Notes: generated by a model from the letters alone, not told the origin. A DNA stretch of 64,000 nucleotides from Nonomuraea muscovyensis (GCF_014207745.1 NZ_JACHJB010000003.1:62001-126000), one strand, 5' to 3'; positions 7,353-15,551 are shown, counted from the stretch's first letter. Program-made: numbers and translations.

Positions 7353-8395
7353 CCGGACATCCGCGCGCGGTCGATGTCCTGGTCATCGGCGGCGGCCAGG
7401 CGGGCCTGGCGGCCGGCTACTACCTGCGCCGCGCCAAGGCCGACTTCGTCATCCTCGACGCCCAGGAGCGGCCAGGCGGAGCGTGGCGGCACGCCTGGCC
7501 GTCGCTGCGGCTGTTCTCGCCCGCGCAATACAGCTCGCTGCCCGGCCGGATGATGCCCGCCCCGCCCGGCGGCGGCTACCCCAGTGCCGAGGACACCGTC
7601 GCCTACCTCACCGACTACGAACAGCGCTACGACCTGCCCGTGATCCGCCCTGTCACCGTCCGCGCGGTACGGCGGGGCGGCGACCGCCTGCTGGTGGACA
7701 CCGGCGCGGGCACCTGGCGGGCCCGCGTCGTGATCAGCGCGACCGGCACCTGGTGGCGCCCGTACGTCCCGTACTACCCCGGCATCCGCGGCTTCCGGGG
7801 CGAGCAACTCCACACGGTCGACTACCGAGGCCCGGAGCCGTTCCGCGGCCGACGCGTGGTGATCGTCGGCGGCGCCAACTCCGGCGCCCAGATCCTCGCC
7901 GAGGTTTCCACCGTCGCCGACACCACCTGGGTCACCCAGCGCCCGCCCCGCCTGCTGCCCGACGAACTCGACGGCCGGGCCCTTTTCGCCCTGGCCACGC
8001 GACGGGCCGAGGGCGGAGCCGGCATCGGCGACCTGGGCGACATCGTGGTCGTCCCGCCCGTCCGCGAAGCGCGCGACCGCGGCGTCCTCAAGGCCGAACC
8101 CATGTTCAGCCGGATCACCGCCGAAGGCGTCGCCTGGCCCGACGGCACCAGCCTGGCCTGCGACGCCATCATCTGGTGCACCGGCTTCCGCCCCGCCCTC
8201 GGCCACCTGGCCCCGCTACGGCTGCGCGGTCCCGACGGCCGCATCCCGGTCGAGGGCACCCGCGCCATCGGCGAACCCCGCCTGCACCTGCTCGGCTACG
8301 GCGACTGGACCGGCCCCGCCTCCGCCACCCTCATCGGCGCGGGCCGCACGGCTCGTGAGACGGTCGCGGAGATCATGAGGTCGGGGCCTGCGTAG
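7349..8395 (+). CDS. arsO: ArsO-like flavin-dependent monooxygenase
   Basis: 348 residues. FAD motif GGGQAG at residues 14-19 ('VLVIGGGQAGLAAGYYL'), then 'WPSLRLFSPAQYSSLPG', an NAD(P)H motif 'VVIVGGANSGAQILAEV' and the 'WCTGFRP' ATG-like motif. This is the layout of the group B flavoprotein monooxygenase family that includes ArsO, annotated in many ars operons but with an unproven reaction. The start overlaps the arsR stop (ATGA). The gene converges on arsC with about 100 bases between, in which no clear terminator hairpin was seen. Confidence 0.8.
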   Translation: MTGHPRAVDVLVIGGGQAGLAAGYYLRRAKADFVILDAQERPGGAWRHAWPSLRLFSPAQYSSLPGRMMPAPPGGGYPSAEDTVAYLTDYEQRYDLPVIRPVTVRAVRRGGDRLLVDTGAGTWRARVVISATGTWWRPYVPYYPGIRGFRGEQLHTVDYRGPEPFRGRRVVIVGGANSGAQILAEVSTVADTTWVTQRPPRLLPDELDGRALFALATRRAEGGAGIGDLGDIVVVPPVREARDRGVLKAEPMFSRITAEGVAWPDGTSLACDAIIWCTGFRPALGHLAPLRLRGPDGRIPVEGTRAIGEPRLHLLGYGDWTGPASATLIGAGRTARETVAEIMRSGPA

Positions 8396-8495
8396 TCCCG
8401 GCCCGTGCGGATGCGTCGCGCCCCGGCTCGCGCCGGTCGCTCAGGTCCGCCTCGATCTCGCCCCCCGATGGTCAGCAGACGCGTGGGAGTCCTCG

Positions 8496-8885
8496 CTAGG
8501 CCAGTTCCTTGATCAGCTTCTCGACGCGGGCGCGGATCTCGTCGCGGATCGGGCGGACGGCCTCGATGCCCTGGCCGGCGGGGTCGTCGAGTTTCCAGTC
8601 CTCGTACCGCTTGCCGGGGAAGATCGGGCAGGCGTCGCCGCAGCCCATGGTGATGACCACGTCGCTGGCCTGGACGGCGTCGGTGGTGAGGACCTTCGGC
8701 CGGGCGGCGGCGATGTCGATGCCGACCTCGCGCATGGCCTCGACGGCTACGGGGTTGATCGTCTCGGCGGGGGCGGAGCCGGCGGAGCGCACCTCGATGC
8801 GGTCGCCGGCCAGGTGGGTGAGCCAGCCGGCGGCCATCTGGGAACGGCCGGCGTTGTGGACGCAGACGAACAGGACGCTAGGCAT
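8496..8885 (-). CDS. arsC: Arsenate reductase, low-molecular-weight phosphatase type
   Basis: 129 residues. The P-loop 'CVHNAGRSQ' begins at catalytic Cys8. Two further Cys in 'MGCGDACPIFPG' (Cys82, Cys86) match the redox relay of thioredoxin-coupled ArsC proteins. The enzyme reduces As(V) to As(III) for export by Acr3. The gene's ATG overlaps the acr3 stop by 8 bases, making it the last gene of arsR-acr3-arsC. Confidence 0.93.
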   Translation of the reverse strand: MPSVLFVCVHNAGRSQMAAGWLTHLAGDRIEVRSAGSAPAETINPVAVEAMREVGIDIAAARPKVLTTDAVQASDVVITMGCGDACPIFPGKRYEDWKLDDPAGQGIEAVRPIRDEIRARVEKLIKELA

Positions 8886-9951
8886 GAGCGGTCTCCTTGC
8901 TGAACAGGCGTCGGCCCCACAGGCTGACGTAAACCAGGGCGACCAGGACCGGGACCTCGATGAGCGGGCCGACGACCCCGGCGAGGGCCTGGCCGGAGGT
9001 GACGCCGAACACGCCGACGGCCACCGCGATGGCCAGTTCGAAGTTGTTGCCGGCGGCGGTGAAGGCGAGTGTGGAGGTGCGGTCGTAGGGCAGGCCGATG
9101 GCCCGCCCGGCGAGGAACGAGCCGCCCCACATGAGGAAGAAGTAGGCCAGCAGCGGCAGCGCGATGCGGGCCACCTCCAGAGGGCGTTCGCTGATCGTGT
9201 GCCCCTGCAGGGCGAACAGGATGACGATGGTGAACAGCAGCCCGTACAGGGCGATCGGGCCGATCTTGGGCAGGAAGCGGGTCTCGTACCAGTCGCGGCC
9301 CTTGGCGCGTTCGCCCAGCTTGCGTGACAGGTATCCGGCCAGCAGGGGGATGCCGAGGAAGATCAGTACGTACTGGGCGATGTCCCACGCCGAGACGTCC
9401 AGCGCGGCCTCGGGCAAGCCGAGCCAGCCGGGCAGCAGTTCCAGGTAGAACCAGCCGAGCGCGCCGAACGCCACCACCTGGAAGATCGAGTTGAGCGCGA
9501 CCAGGACGGCGGCGGCCTCACGGTCGCCGCAGGCGAGGTCGTTCCAGATGAGCACCATGGCGATGCACCGGGCGAGCCCGACGATGATCAGGCCGGTGCG
9601 GTACTCGGGCAGGTCGGGCAGCAGCGCCCAGGCCAGCGCGAACATCAGCGCCGGGCCGACCACCCAGTTCAGCACCAGCGACGCGATGAGCATGCGGCGG
9701 TCGCCGGTGACGGTGTCGAGGCGGTCGTAGCGGACCTTGGCCAGCACCGGGTACATCATCAGCAGCAGGCCCAGCGCGATCGGCAGCGAGATCTCACCGA
9801 TCTTCACCGCTTCCAGCGCGGTGTCCAGGCCGGGCACCAGCCGCCCGAGGAGCAGCCCGGCGGCCATCGCCAGCCCGATCCACACCGGCAGGAACCGGTC
9901 CAGCGTGGACAGCCCGCCGATCACACCCGAGCTCTTGGTCGTGGACGACAT
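8878..9951 (-). CDS. acr3: Acr3-type arsenite efflux permease
   Basis: About 357 residues with ten hydrophobic segments. It matches the Acr3 branch of the BART superfamily: 'LSTLDRFLPVWIGLAMAAG', the conserved Cys in 'GLARCIAMVLIWNDLACGD', and 'FTAAGNNFELAIAVAVG'. It exports arsenite using the proton gradient. ATG at 9951 has AGGAA six bases upstream and fits the usual N-terminus. An upstream ATG at 9969 overlaps the arsR stop as ATGA and is a possible alternative. It lies between arsR and arsC in one operon. Confidence 0.93.
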   Translation of the reverse strand: MSSTTKSSGVIGGLSTLDRFLPVWIGLAMAAGLLLGRLVPGLDTALEAVKIGEISLPIALGLLLMMYPVLAKVRYDRLDTVTGDRRMLIASLVLNWVVGPALMFALAWALLPDLPEYRTGLIIVGLARCIAMVLIWNDLACGDREAAAVLVALNSIFQVVAFGALGWFYLELLPGWLGLPEAALDVSAWDIAQYVLIFLGIPLLAGYLSRKLGERAKGRDWYETRFLPKIGPIALYGLLFTIVILFALQGHTISERPLEVARIALPLLAYFFLMWGGSFLAGRAIGLPYDRTSTLAFTAAGNNFELAIAVAVGVFGVTSGQALAGVVGPLIEVPVLVALVYVSLWGRRLFSKETAHA

Positions 9952-9965
9952 CCGGGTTCCTGGCC

Positions 9966-10307
9966 TCATATCGTGGCGGGCGTGTTGAGCAGTGCGGACA
10001 ACTCGGCGAGCGTGTCCGGGACGAGCCGGTAGTAGACCCAGGAGGCGCGGCGTTCGGAGGCGAGCAGGCCGACGTCCTTGAGCACCTTCAGGTGGTGGCT
10101 GATGGTCGGCTGCGACAGCTCGAAAGCGTCGGTGATGTCGCACACGCACACCTCGCCGCCCTGACGGCTGGCCACGATCGACACGATCCGCAGCCGCACC
10201 GGATCGCCCAGCGCCTTGAACACCCGCGCCACGCCCGCGGCCTGCTCGGCGTCCAGCGGCTCGCGTGTCAGAGGCGGGCTGCACTCCAGGAGTTCGAGCA
10301 GTTCCAT
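9966..10307 (-). CDS. arsR: ArsR-family repressor of the acr3-arsC operon
   Basis: 113 residues from the ATG at 10307, preceded by GGGGAG. Longer in-frame starts would run into the operator. The winged helix is clear ('FKALGDPVRLRIVSIV', 'LSQPTISHHLKVLKDVGLL'), and the arsenite site CxC is Cys54/Cys56 in 'GEVCVCDITDAF', with an additional Cys9. It is a paralogue of the other ArsR in the window, differing in its N-terminus. Its stop overlaps an ATG upstream of acr3. The AT-rich palindromic site at 10347-10373 is its probable operator. Confidence 0.92.
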   Translation of the reverse strand: MELLELLECSPPLTREPLDAEQAAGVARVFKALGDPVRLRIVSIVASRQGGEVCVCDITDAFELSQPTISHHLKVLKDVGLLASERRASWVYYRLVPDTLAELSALLNTPATI

Positions 10308-10346
10308 CCACACTCCCCGCATAGACGTCGGTCGAAGTCGGTCACT

Positions 10347-10373
10347 GTCTATATTGACAGACATCTATCAGTG
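10347..10373. promoter_or_regulatory. ArsR operator/promoter of arsR-acr3-arsC
   Basis: GTCTATATTGACAGACATCT followed by ATCAGTG has dyad character (TCTATATTGACA / GACATCTATCA), as expected for an ArsR/SmtB site. It lies 40-66 bases upstream of the arsR ATG at 10307. It is nearly the same as the site at 4038-4065. Confidence 0.65.
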
Positions 10374-10389
10374 CTTGTGGCGAGGGGTC

Positions 10390-10592
10390 AGGTCATCGGC
10401 ACTCCGAGGTCGGCCAGCAGGGACGCGGACCCGGCGCTCCTCGGTCCACGGATGCCGAGGCCGCGCTCGGCCATGGAGGCGAAGGCCGCGGGGTTGACCT
10501 CGGTGGCGAACTCCGACCCGCCCGACCAGCCGACCGCGCACTCGCCGCCGGTTCGGTGAACAGGCCGAGCGCCATCTGCGAGCGCCCGGGTG
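10390..10592 (-). pseudogene. Frameshifted remnant of a second arsC-like arsenate reductase
   Basis: Two minus-strand frames together read as part of a low-molecular-weight arsenate reductase. 'GRSQMALGLFTEPA' (about 10546-10590) continues, after a frame change near 10547, as 'CAVGWSGGSEFATEVNPAAF' and 'ASMAERGLGI' (about 10448-10540). The catalytic Cys segment and the C-terminus are missing. It lies next to the intact arsenic operon, so it is probably a relic of an earlier or duplicated arsC. Confidence 0.6.
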
Positions 10593-10655
10593 AGGCCGGC
10601 GTCGGGCTGCCGGCCTTTCCTGGTGATCGGCTGGAAGTCGCCTTCCTCGGCCTGG

Positions 10656-10925
10656 CTATCTCTTTCGCCTGCCGTACATGCCGTCCGCCACCGAGACGCC
10701 CAGAGCGGCCAGGCCAATCTGGATGACCAGCTCGATCCAGTCGATCCCGCCCGTGTCGGCGACCCCGAGCGCGGCGGCGATGGCGGTGCCGGCGAGTGCG
10801 GCCACGATGCCGATCACGATCGTCAGCCAGATCGGAAGATGCTGCCGGCCTGGGATGACCAGCCTGCCGAGGGCGCCGATCGCGATGCCGATGATGATGG
10901 CGGAGATGATGCCGGTGATTTCCAC
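10656..10925 (-). CDS. GlsB/YeaQ/YmgE family small membrane protein
   Basis: 89 residues with three hydrophobic segments. Typical family features are 'IISAIIIGIAIGALGRLVIPG' at the start, 'LPIWLTIVIGIVAALAGTAI' in the middle and 'GLAALGVSVADGMYGRRKR' at the end. The family (transglycosylase-associated protein, Pfam Transgly_assoc) is a general-stress membrane protein without a proven reaction. The GTG start has AGGAG upstream. It lies 33 bases downstream of the His-rich gene, on the same strand, and could be read through from it. Confidence 0.9.
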   Translation of the reverse strand: MEITGIISAIIIGIAIGALGRLVIPGRQHLPIWLTIVIGIVAALAGTAIAAALGVADTGGIDWIELVIQIGLAALGVSVADGMYGRRKR

Positions 10926-10958
10926 GCTGCCGCTCCTGTTGTTGTCGGCCGCTGACCG

Positions 10959-11183
10959 TCACGTCAAGAACGATCGGCGCTGTGCCCGCGGTTCCCCTGC
11001 GGCTTCGCTGCGCTCACCCGGTGCGGAGCCGCTGCCGCGCTCGTGGTGGTGCGGGTCGTGGTGACCGTGGTGCTGCGGGTGGCCGAATCCGCCGTGGTGA
11101 CCGCCGTACTGGGACAGCTCGGACAGCCAGCGGTCGATCTCGCTCGGCCAGTCGGTGCGCATGGCGCGTTCGGCGTGGTTCAC
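10959..11183 (-). CDS. Small His-rich protein coupled to the metallophore operon
   Basis: 74 residues from a GTG that overlaps the stop of the preceding gene as GTGA (GTG 11183-11181, TGA 11182-11180). After an amphipathic start ('MRTDWPSEIDRWLSELSQYG') comes a stretch with ten His among some twenty residues ('HHGGFGHPQHHGHHDPHHH'), a typical Zn/Ni/Cu ligand tract, then a Ser/Arg-rich tail. No signal peptide or membrane segment is evident. No family is recognised. Being the last gene of a Zur-like-controlled operon, it may buffer or deliver metal. That is inference. The codon third positions are strongly G/C in the first half, supporting real coding. Confidence 0.65.
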   Translation of the reverse strand: MNHAERAMRTDWPSEIDRWLSELSQYGGHHGGFGHPQHHGHHDPHHHERGSGSAPGERSEAAGEPRAQRRSFLT

Positions 11184-12256
11184 CGCACGGTGAACTCCTT
11201 CACCAGCGGGTCGCTGCCCAGCACCTCGGCGGTGGCGTCCGGGTCGAGCGCCTCTGCCGCGAGGTGGACGCCCGGCGGCACGTCACCGCCAAGGACGGCG
11301 CGGGTGGCGATGGCCATCACGACCCCGCTGAGCGCGTAGGAGTCCACGGCGGTCAGGAGCACTCGCGTGGGCCCGGGGGCCGAGCCCGGGTGCGGGCGGG
11401 CGGTGAAGAGCATGACGTAGAAGGCGCCGAAATCGGCCCGGTCAAGCAGCGAAGCCCGCACCACCCTGCCGGCGTACGGGGCGAGGGTGTCCGGATCGAC
11501 GCCGTCGGTCTCGGCCCAGGCTTCGGCCAGCGCCTCGGGCAGCCGGTTCGAGACGAACACGTTGTAGCCGCGCACCTCGTGCGCGCCGGTGCCGGTCGCG
11601 AGCGTCTGCGCCTCCGTGGTGAGGTACGGCCAGGCGTACATGGGGACGGGGAACCCCGGCAGGTTCACGGCACGCAGCGGCGCCAGCGCGTTCGGCACGA
11701 TGCGGCCGTCGCGCCAGGCCGCCATCGGCTCGCCGAAGCGCGGCCCGCGGGTGAGCAGCGCGTCCACCGCGGACAGCGGCGTGAACACGGCCGCCCCGCC
11801 GACGTAGACGTCCAGGCGGCGCAGCGGCCGCCCGTCGGCGAGCAGTCGGGGCAGCAGCCCCGACAGTCCCGGCATGACTCCGGCGGAGAACACCGCCGTC
11901 CGCCCGTCGAGGTCGGCCCCTGCGCTGGTGAGAGCGTCCTTGGCGACCAGCTCGCCGCCGATGTCGATGTAGTCGGCGCCGGCCGCGAACGCGGCCCGCG
12001 CCACCGTGTCGAGCACCTGGTAGGTCGGGCCCGCGCAGTTGACCACGACGCGACAGCCGGAGCAGAAGGCGGCCAGCTCGCGGGCATCGTTGAGGTCGGT
12101 GCGCACCGCCTCCGCCACGGCGGGCAGCGTGCGCGCCAGCTCTCGTGCCGTGTCCAGGTTCCGGCCGCCGATGCGCAGCTCACCCAGCCCCCAGGCCGCG
12201 ATCCGTTCGGCCGCCGTACGGCCGACCGAACCGGTGCCGCCGAGCACCCCGATCAT
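11180..12256 (-). CDS. Saccharopine-dehydrogenase-like reductase of the metallophore cluster
   Basis: 358 residues from ATG 12256, which overlaps the stop of the carrier-Cy-carrier gene as ATGA. The N-terminus 'MIGVLGGTGSVGRTAAERIA' is a Rossmann dinucleotide-binding motif. 'VVVNCAGPTYQVLDTVARAA' and 'GADYIDIGGELVAKD' are hallmarks of the saccharopine dehydrogenase family. Yersiniabactin-type pathways need an NADPH-dependent reductase acting on a carrier-bound thiazoline (Irp3/PchG), which belongs to the Gfo/Idh family. This protein may fill that role with a different fold, or reduce an imine or opine-like intermediate. The assignment is by context. The longer in-frame extension upstream of the ATG is ignored because it overlaps the previous gene. 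Confidence 0.7.
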   Translation of the reverse strand: MIGVLGGTGSVGRTAAERIAAWGLGELRIGGRNLDTARELARTLPAVAEAVRTDLNDARELAAFCSGCRVVVNCAGPTYQVLDTVARAAFAAGADYIDIGGELVAKDALTSAGADLDGRTAVFSAGVMPGLSGLLPRLLADGRPLRRLDVYVGGAAVFTPLSAVDALLTRGPRFGEPMAAWRDGRIVPNALAPLRAVNLPGFPVPMYAWPYLTTEAQTLATGTGAHEVRGYNVFVSNRLPEALAEAWAETDGVDPDTLAPYAGRVVRASLLDRADFGAFYVMLFTARPHPGSAPGPTRVLLTAVDSYALSGVVMAIATRAVLGGDVPPGVHLAAEALDPDATAEVLGSDPLVKEFTVR

Positions 12257-14205
12257 CGTGCGACCCCGGCCAGGGACCGGACGGCCGCGGCCACCCCGGC
12301 GACGGTGGCGTCGGACAGGAAGTTCCGCACCGGCAGCGACACGTCGCACTCCTTACCGAGGCGGACGACGACCCGGACCGCGAGCAGCGAGTCGCCGCCG
12401 AGCCCGAAGAAGTCGGCACCGCGGTCGAGGACGGGCACCTCCAGCAGTTCCTCGAACACCTCGGCCACCGTCTGCTCCAGCTCGTCGGCGGGTGGGCCGT
12501 CGGCGTGCCGCACGGCCACTTCGGGCAGCCGGCCCAGCCTCAGCGCCGCCACCTCGCCGAGGTCCGCCTCCTCAGGCAGGTCGGGGACCAGGTCCCAGCC
12601 CGGGCCGTCGGCCAGACCGTCCACCAGCGCCACGAACTCGGCGAAGGCGGCCTCCACCTGGTCCGGCTCGAACAGCTCCGCCACCAGCGAGAACACCGCG
12701 ACCATCTCGTCGCCCAGCTCGAAGCACCGCACCTCGATCGCCACCTGAGGGGTGCGGAGCTGGTGGAAGTAGTCGGCCGCCACCACCTTGCCCAGCGGCC
12801 CGGCATCCTCCGGCGGCCGGCCGCCCATGGCCGCGTCCACGCCGAGCACGCTCTGGAACACCACCGGGCCGACAGGCCGCCAGCTCCCGCGCCTGCGGGC
12901 CAGCTCGCGCCCCACCTCCACACCGGTGACGAGATTGTGCGCCGCGTGTTCCCCCGAGACCGTCTGCGCGGCGACGGCCAGCTCGGCGAAACTGACACTG
13001 CGGGCGAATTCGAGCGGCAGCAGCATCGTGGCGGCGAAGGCGCCCACGATCCGCTGCACGTCGGGGTGCAGCGGCAGCCGGTTGAGCTGCAAGGAGTTGA
13101 GCAGCATCCGCCGATGGCCGGACCAACGGGCCAGCACCACGCCGAACGCGGTCAGCATGGCGGTCGAAGGCGTCACCCCGCGACGGGTGCACTCCTGCCG
13201 CAGCGCCGCCCACCGCGCGGCGGACCAGCGATGCTCGCGGTTCGCCATGGTGACGGGTCGCACGTCGTGCGGGTCGGCGGCCAGGGGCAGCGCGGGTGGC
13301 AGGGGCAGGCTGTCCATCCTGGACCACCACCAGTCCCGGTCGGCCCGCCACGCCTCGGTCGCGGGCAGCTCGGCCAGCGATGTGACATAGTCGCCGAACC
13401 CGACCTCCAGCGGGGCCGGCACGGCGTTCCAGTCGGCCACGAACGTCAGCAGGTCGCGGCTGAGCACGCTGGAGGACCACCCGTCGAAGAGCAGCAGGCT
13501 GAGCCCCAGGTGGAGCCGCCCTTCGCCCTCGGGCAGCAGAGTGAGCCGGATGTCCAGGCCGGGCCCCCGCGTGGGGTCGGGACCGTTGCGGCTCATCTCG
13601 CCGCGTACCTGCTCCAGCGCCTTCGTGATCCGTTCGTCGCTCTCCTCGCGCAGGTCGTACACCCGCACCCCGGGGACCGCGCCGGGCGTCCCGACGGGAA
13701 GGACATGCTGCCGTCCGTCGGACGTCACCCGGGCGCGCAGGGTGGGCTGATGCACGGCCAGCCGCTCCACCGCGTCGGTCAGCGCGTCGGCCGCCTCGTC
13801 GCCGTCGACGCCGGTCAGCGCGTAGTCCAGGTAGTAGTGGGCGGATTCGTAGGACAGCTCCCAGCCGTCCTGCTGACCGACGAAGTAGCCCTGCTGGAGC
13901 GGTAGCAGCGGGAACTCGGCGTGGGGGTCGCTGCGCCGGGTGACCGTGATGGGCAGAGCCTTGGCCATCGGCTCGTCGGAGGTCCGGCGGCCCACCAGGT
14001 CCGCCAGCTCGCCGAGGGTGGTCTCCACCCGCACGTCGGAAAGGGCGAGCACGACCGCCAGGCGTTTGCGGACCAGCGCGGACATGCGGACGGCCAGCAC
14101 CGAGTCGCCGCCCAGGCGCAGGAAGCTCACGTCGTCGGGGATCTCGCCGGGTGGTAGGCCGAGCAGTTCCGCCCAGATGGCGGCCAGCTCATCGCGCAAG
14201 GTCAT
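12253..14205 (-). CDS. NRPS protein: carrier - Cy-like condensation - carrier
   Basis: 650 residues, ATG after TTGGAG. The first carrier has 'LGGDSVLAVR' (phosphopantetheine Ser35), the second 'LGGDSLLAVR' (Ser606). Between them (about 90-520) is a domain of the heterocyclization (Cy) type. Its signature, normally DxxxxDxxS, reads SLLLFDGWS: Ser236 replaces the first Asp while Asp241 and Ser244 remain. There is no adenylation domain, so cysteine must be loaded in trans, as happens for the second carrier of HMWP2. The final carrier can also serve the TE-containing protein, which lacks a carrier between Cy and TE. The gene lies between a methyltransferase gene and the reductase, coupled to the latter. 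The changed motif may weaken cyclization. Confidence 0.85.
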   Translation of the reverse strand: MTLRDELAAIWAELLGLPPGEIPDDVSFLRLGGDSVLAVRMSALVRKRLAVVLALSDVRVETTLGELADLVGRRTSDEPMAKALPITVTRRSDPHAEFPLLPLQQGYFVGQQDGWELSYESAHYYLDYALTGVDGDEAADALTDAVERLAVHQPTLRARVTSDGRQHVLPVGTPGAVPGVRVYDLREESDERITKALEQVRGEMSRNGPDPTRGPGLDIRLTLLPEGEGRLHLGLSLLLFDGWSSSVLSRDLLTFVADWNAVPAPLEVGFGDYVTSLAELPATEAWRADRDWWWSRMDSLPLPPALPLAADPHDVRPVTMANREHRWSAARWAALRQECTRRGVTPSTAMLTAFGVVLARWSGHRRMLLNSLQLNRLPLHPDVQRIVGAFAATMLLPLEFARSVSFAELAVAAQTVSGEHAAHNLVTGVEVGRELARRRGSWRPVGPVVFQSVLGVDAAMGGRPPEDAGPLGKVVAADYFHQLRTPQVAIEVRCFELGDEMVAVFSLVAELFEPDQVEAAFAEFVALVDGLADGPGWDLVPDLPEEADLGEVAALRLGRLPEVAVRHADGPPADELEQTVAEVFEELLEVPVLDRGADFFGLGGDSLLAVRVVVRLGKECDVSLPVRNFLSDATVAGVAAAVRSLAGVAR

Positions 14206-14280
14206 GACTGCTCCAAGGTGAGACGGGTCAGCGGGCGGCTGCAGGGAGGCACCGCGGCAGCGTGGTCGAGTGTGGAACGC

Positions 14281-14346
14281 GGGTCAGCGGGTCGCGACGA
14301 ACAGGCGCTGCGCGGGTCAGCGGGTCGCGACGAGCAGGCGCTGCGA
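14281..14346. repeat. 33-bp tandem duplication at the 3' end of the methyltransferase gene
   Basis: Two adjacent copies, 14281-14313 and 14314-14346, begin GGGTCAGCGGGTCGCGACGA and differ at about two positions. Read on the minus strand, each copy encodes the last codons and stop of the methyltransferase (VATR-stop), so the gene end including its stop codon has been duplicated. A more distant copy of the first bases is at 14224. No other function is evident. Confidence 0.8.
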
Positions 14347-15435
14347 CAGCGCGGCGAGCGGGTCGTCGTCGCGGGGCAGGTCGACCTCGACGCGCAGCCC
14401 GGCGCGTGCCAGCCAGCCCAGCCACTCCTCCCTGCTCAGGTAGGTGCGGGTGGTGCCGGCTCGCTCGTCGTGCCGCGCCGGCAGGCCGTCGCGCTGTGAG
14501 AGCGCGAACGGCATGGAGGTGAGTGACTGAGGGTGTTCCAGGACGGTCTCGACGAGGATCACGTGGCCGCCCGGTGCGAGCAGGGCGGCGACCTGCTCCA
14601 GCAGGCGGCCCGCGTGTGGCGCGTTGTGCGCCATGGTGGCGGCCACCACCAGGTCGAGCTTGTCCGGCTGCGCCGGCAGGTCGCGGGCGATGTCGAGCAG
14701 TTCGTAGCGGAGGAAGCCGGCCTGGAAGCGGTGACGGGCGGTGTCGAGGAAGAATCGGGACAGGTCGGTGAACAGGTAGAACTCCACCTCGTGCCCGCCG
14801 AGCGCGGGCAGCAGGTCCGCTGTGGTGGCGCCGATGCCCGCGCCCAGCTCCAGCACCCTCAGCGGCCGGCCGGCCCCTCCGGCCAGCTCGCGAACCGCCT
14901 GCGCCGCCGCTCCGTTGAGATAGCGGCTGATCAGGTTGTCGCGATAGACGGCGTCGGCGGTGGCCGTTTCTCCGTCGGGGTACAGCAGCGCCTGGACGCC
15001 GACCTCGTCGCCGAGAAGGCGTGGGAGCAGCGCCAGCGAGCGCAGCAGCATCGCGGGGAGCTCGGACGGGTAGCCGAGTGCCGTCGCGGCGGCCTCCATG
15101 TGGGCGCGGGCGGTGGCCAGCTCGGCGCGGCGCGGCCGGTGCAGCCCGTGGTAACAGCCTTCGCCGTCTCGGCTGACCAGCCCGGCGTCGTGCAGGGCGG
15201 CCAGCCAGTGGCCGGGGATCCAGGCGTGCCTTGCGGCCGAGCCCAGCTCTTCGGCGATCTCGTCGGCCGGGTACGCCCCCGGGCCGTCCAGGCTGGTACG
15301 GCGGTGCAGTTCGGCGGCGATCCCGAGCAGGGCCAGGCGGTCCAGACGCGCGACCGCCGCGCCGGCCCCCGTGGTGTCGGCCCCTGCCATGGCGGTCTTC
15401 CCCGCCTCGTCCGCTCGCAGTTCCAAGTCCGGCAT
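14317..15435 (-). CDS. Free-standing SAM methyltransferase related to PKS/NRPS-embedded MT domains
   Basis: About 372 residues. An N-terminal helical region ('HAWIPGHWLAALHDAGLVSR') is followed by a class I SAM fold: 'LRVLELGAGIGATTADLLPA' (motif I), 'YLFTDLSRFFLDTARHRF' and 'LDLVVAATMAHNAPHAGRLL'. It is most like the C-methyltransferase domains embedded in HMWP1-type megasynthases and like the second half of the fusion protein at 30682-33243, but here it acts in trans. The start is uncertain: ATG 15435 has a purine-rich TGGGGAC upstream, ATG 15447 has none, and ATG 15390 has GGGGAAG. It is divergent from the NRPS gene, sharing a region with two Zur-like boxes. Confidence 0.8.
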   Translation of the reverse strand: MPDLELRADEAGKTAMAGADTTGAGAAVARLDRLALLGIAAELHRRTSLDGPGAYPADEIAEELGSAARHAWIPGHWLAALHDAGLVSRDGEGCYHGLHRPRRAELATARAHMEAAATALGYPSELPAMLLRSLALLPRLLGDEVGVQALLYPDGETATADAVYRDNLISRYLNGAAAQAVRELAGGAGRPLRVLELGAGIGATTADLLPALGGHEVEFYLFTDLSRFFLDTARHRFQAGFLRYELLDIARDLPAQPDKLDLVVAATMAHNAPHAGRLLEQVAALLAPGGHVILVETVLEHPQSLTSMPFALSQRDGLPARHDERAGTTRTYLSREEWLGWLARAGLRVEVDLPRDDDPLAALSQRLLVATR

Positions 15436-15456
15436 GTCCCCAGACATTGACAGAAA

Positions 15457-15471
15457 CGGAAATCATTTTCA
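15457..15471. promoter_or_regulatory. Zur-like box 1 (divergent promoter)
   Basis: CGGAAATCATTTTCA is an AT-rich 15-mer with dyad symmetry and closely resembles actinobacterial Zur sites of the form TGAAAATGATTTTCA. It lies 10-22 bases upstream of the candidate methyltransferase starts, where a bound repressor would block transcription. The assignment to Zur rather than another Fur-family regulator is inference. Confidence 0.6.
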
Positions 15472-15505
15472 AGATCTGGACAAGCTGGGCGTCTCCCTGT
15501 AGGAA

Positions 15506-15520
15506 TGAAAACCGTTTCCA
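15506..15520. promoter_or_regulatory. Zur-like box 2 (NRPS promoter)
   Basis: TGAAAACCGTTTCCA is a second palindromic 15-mer in the same divergent region, 32 bases upstream of the NRPS TTG start and 49 bases from box 1. Its halves TGAAAA / TTTCCA match those of the other sites. Confidence 0.5.
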
Positions 15521-15551
15521 CTGTCGTGATCGCCCCCTGGAGGAATCACCG

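Noticed and set aside
8396..8495. Terminator between the converging arsO-like and arsC genes
   Set aside because: Only short GC-rich complementarities are seen; none is better than expected for such composition.
15231..15551. Longer N-terminus of the NRPS gene
   Set aside because: It overlaps the divergent methyltransferase and both Zur-like boxes and encodes no domain; the TTG at 15552 has a GGAGG at ideal spacing.
15440..15551. Iron box of DmdR/IdeR type in the divergent promoter
   Set aside because: No TTAGGTTAGGCTCACCTAA-like sequence is present; the palindromes have the Zur/Fur-type TGAAAAT-N-ATTTTCA form.
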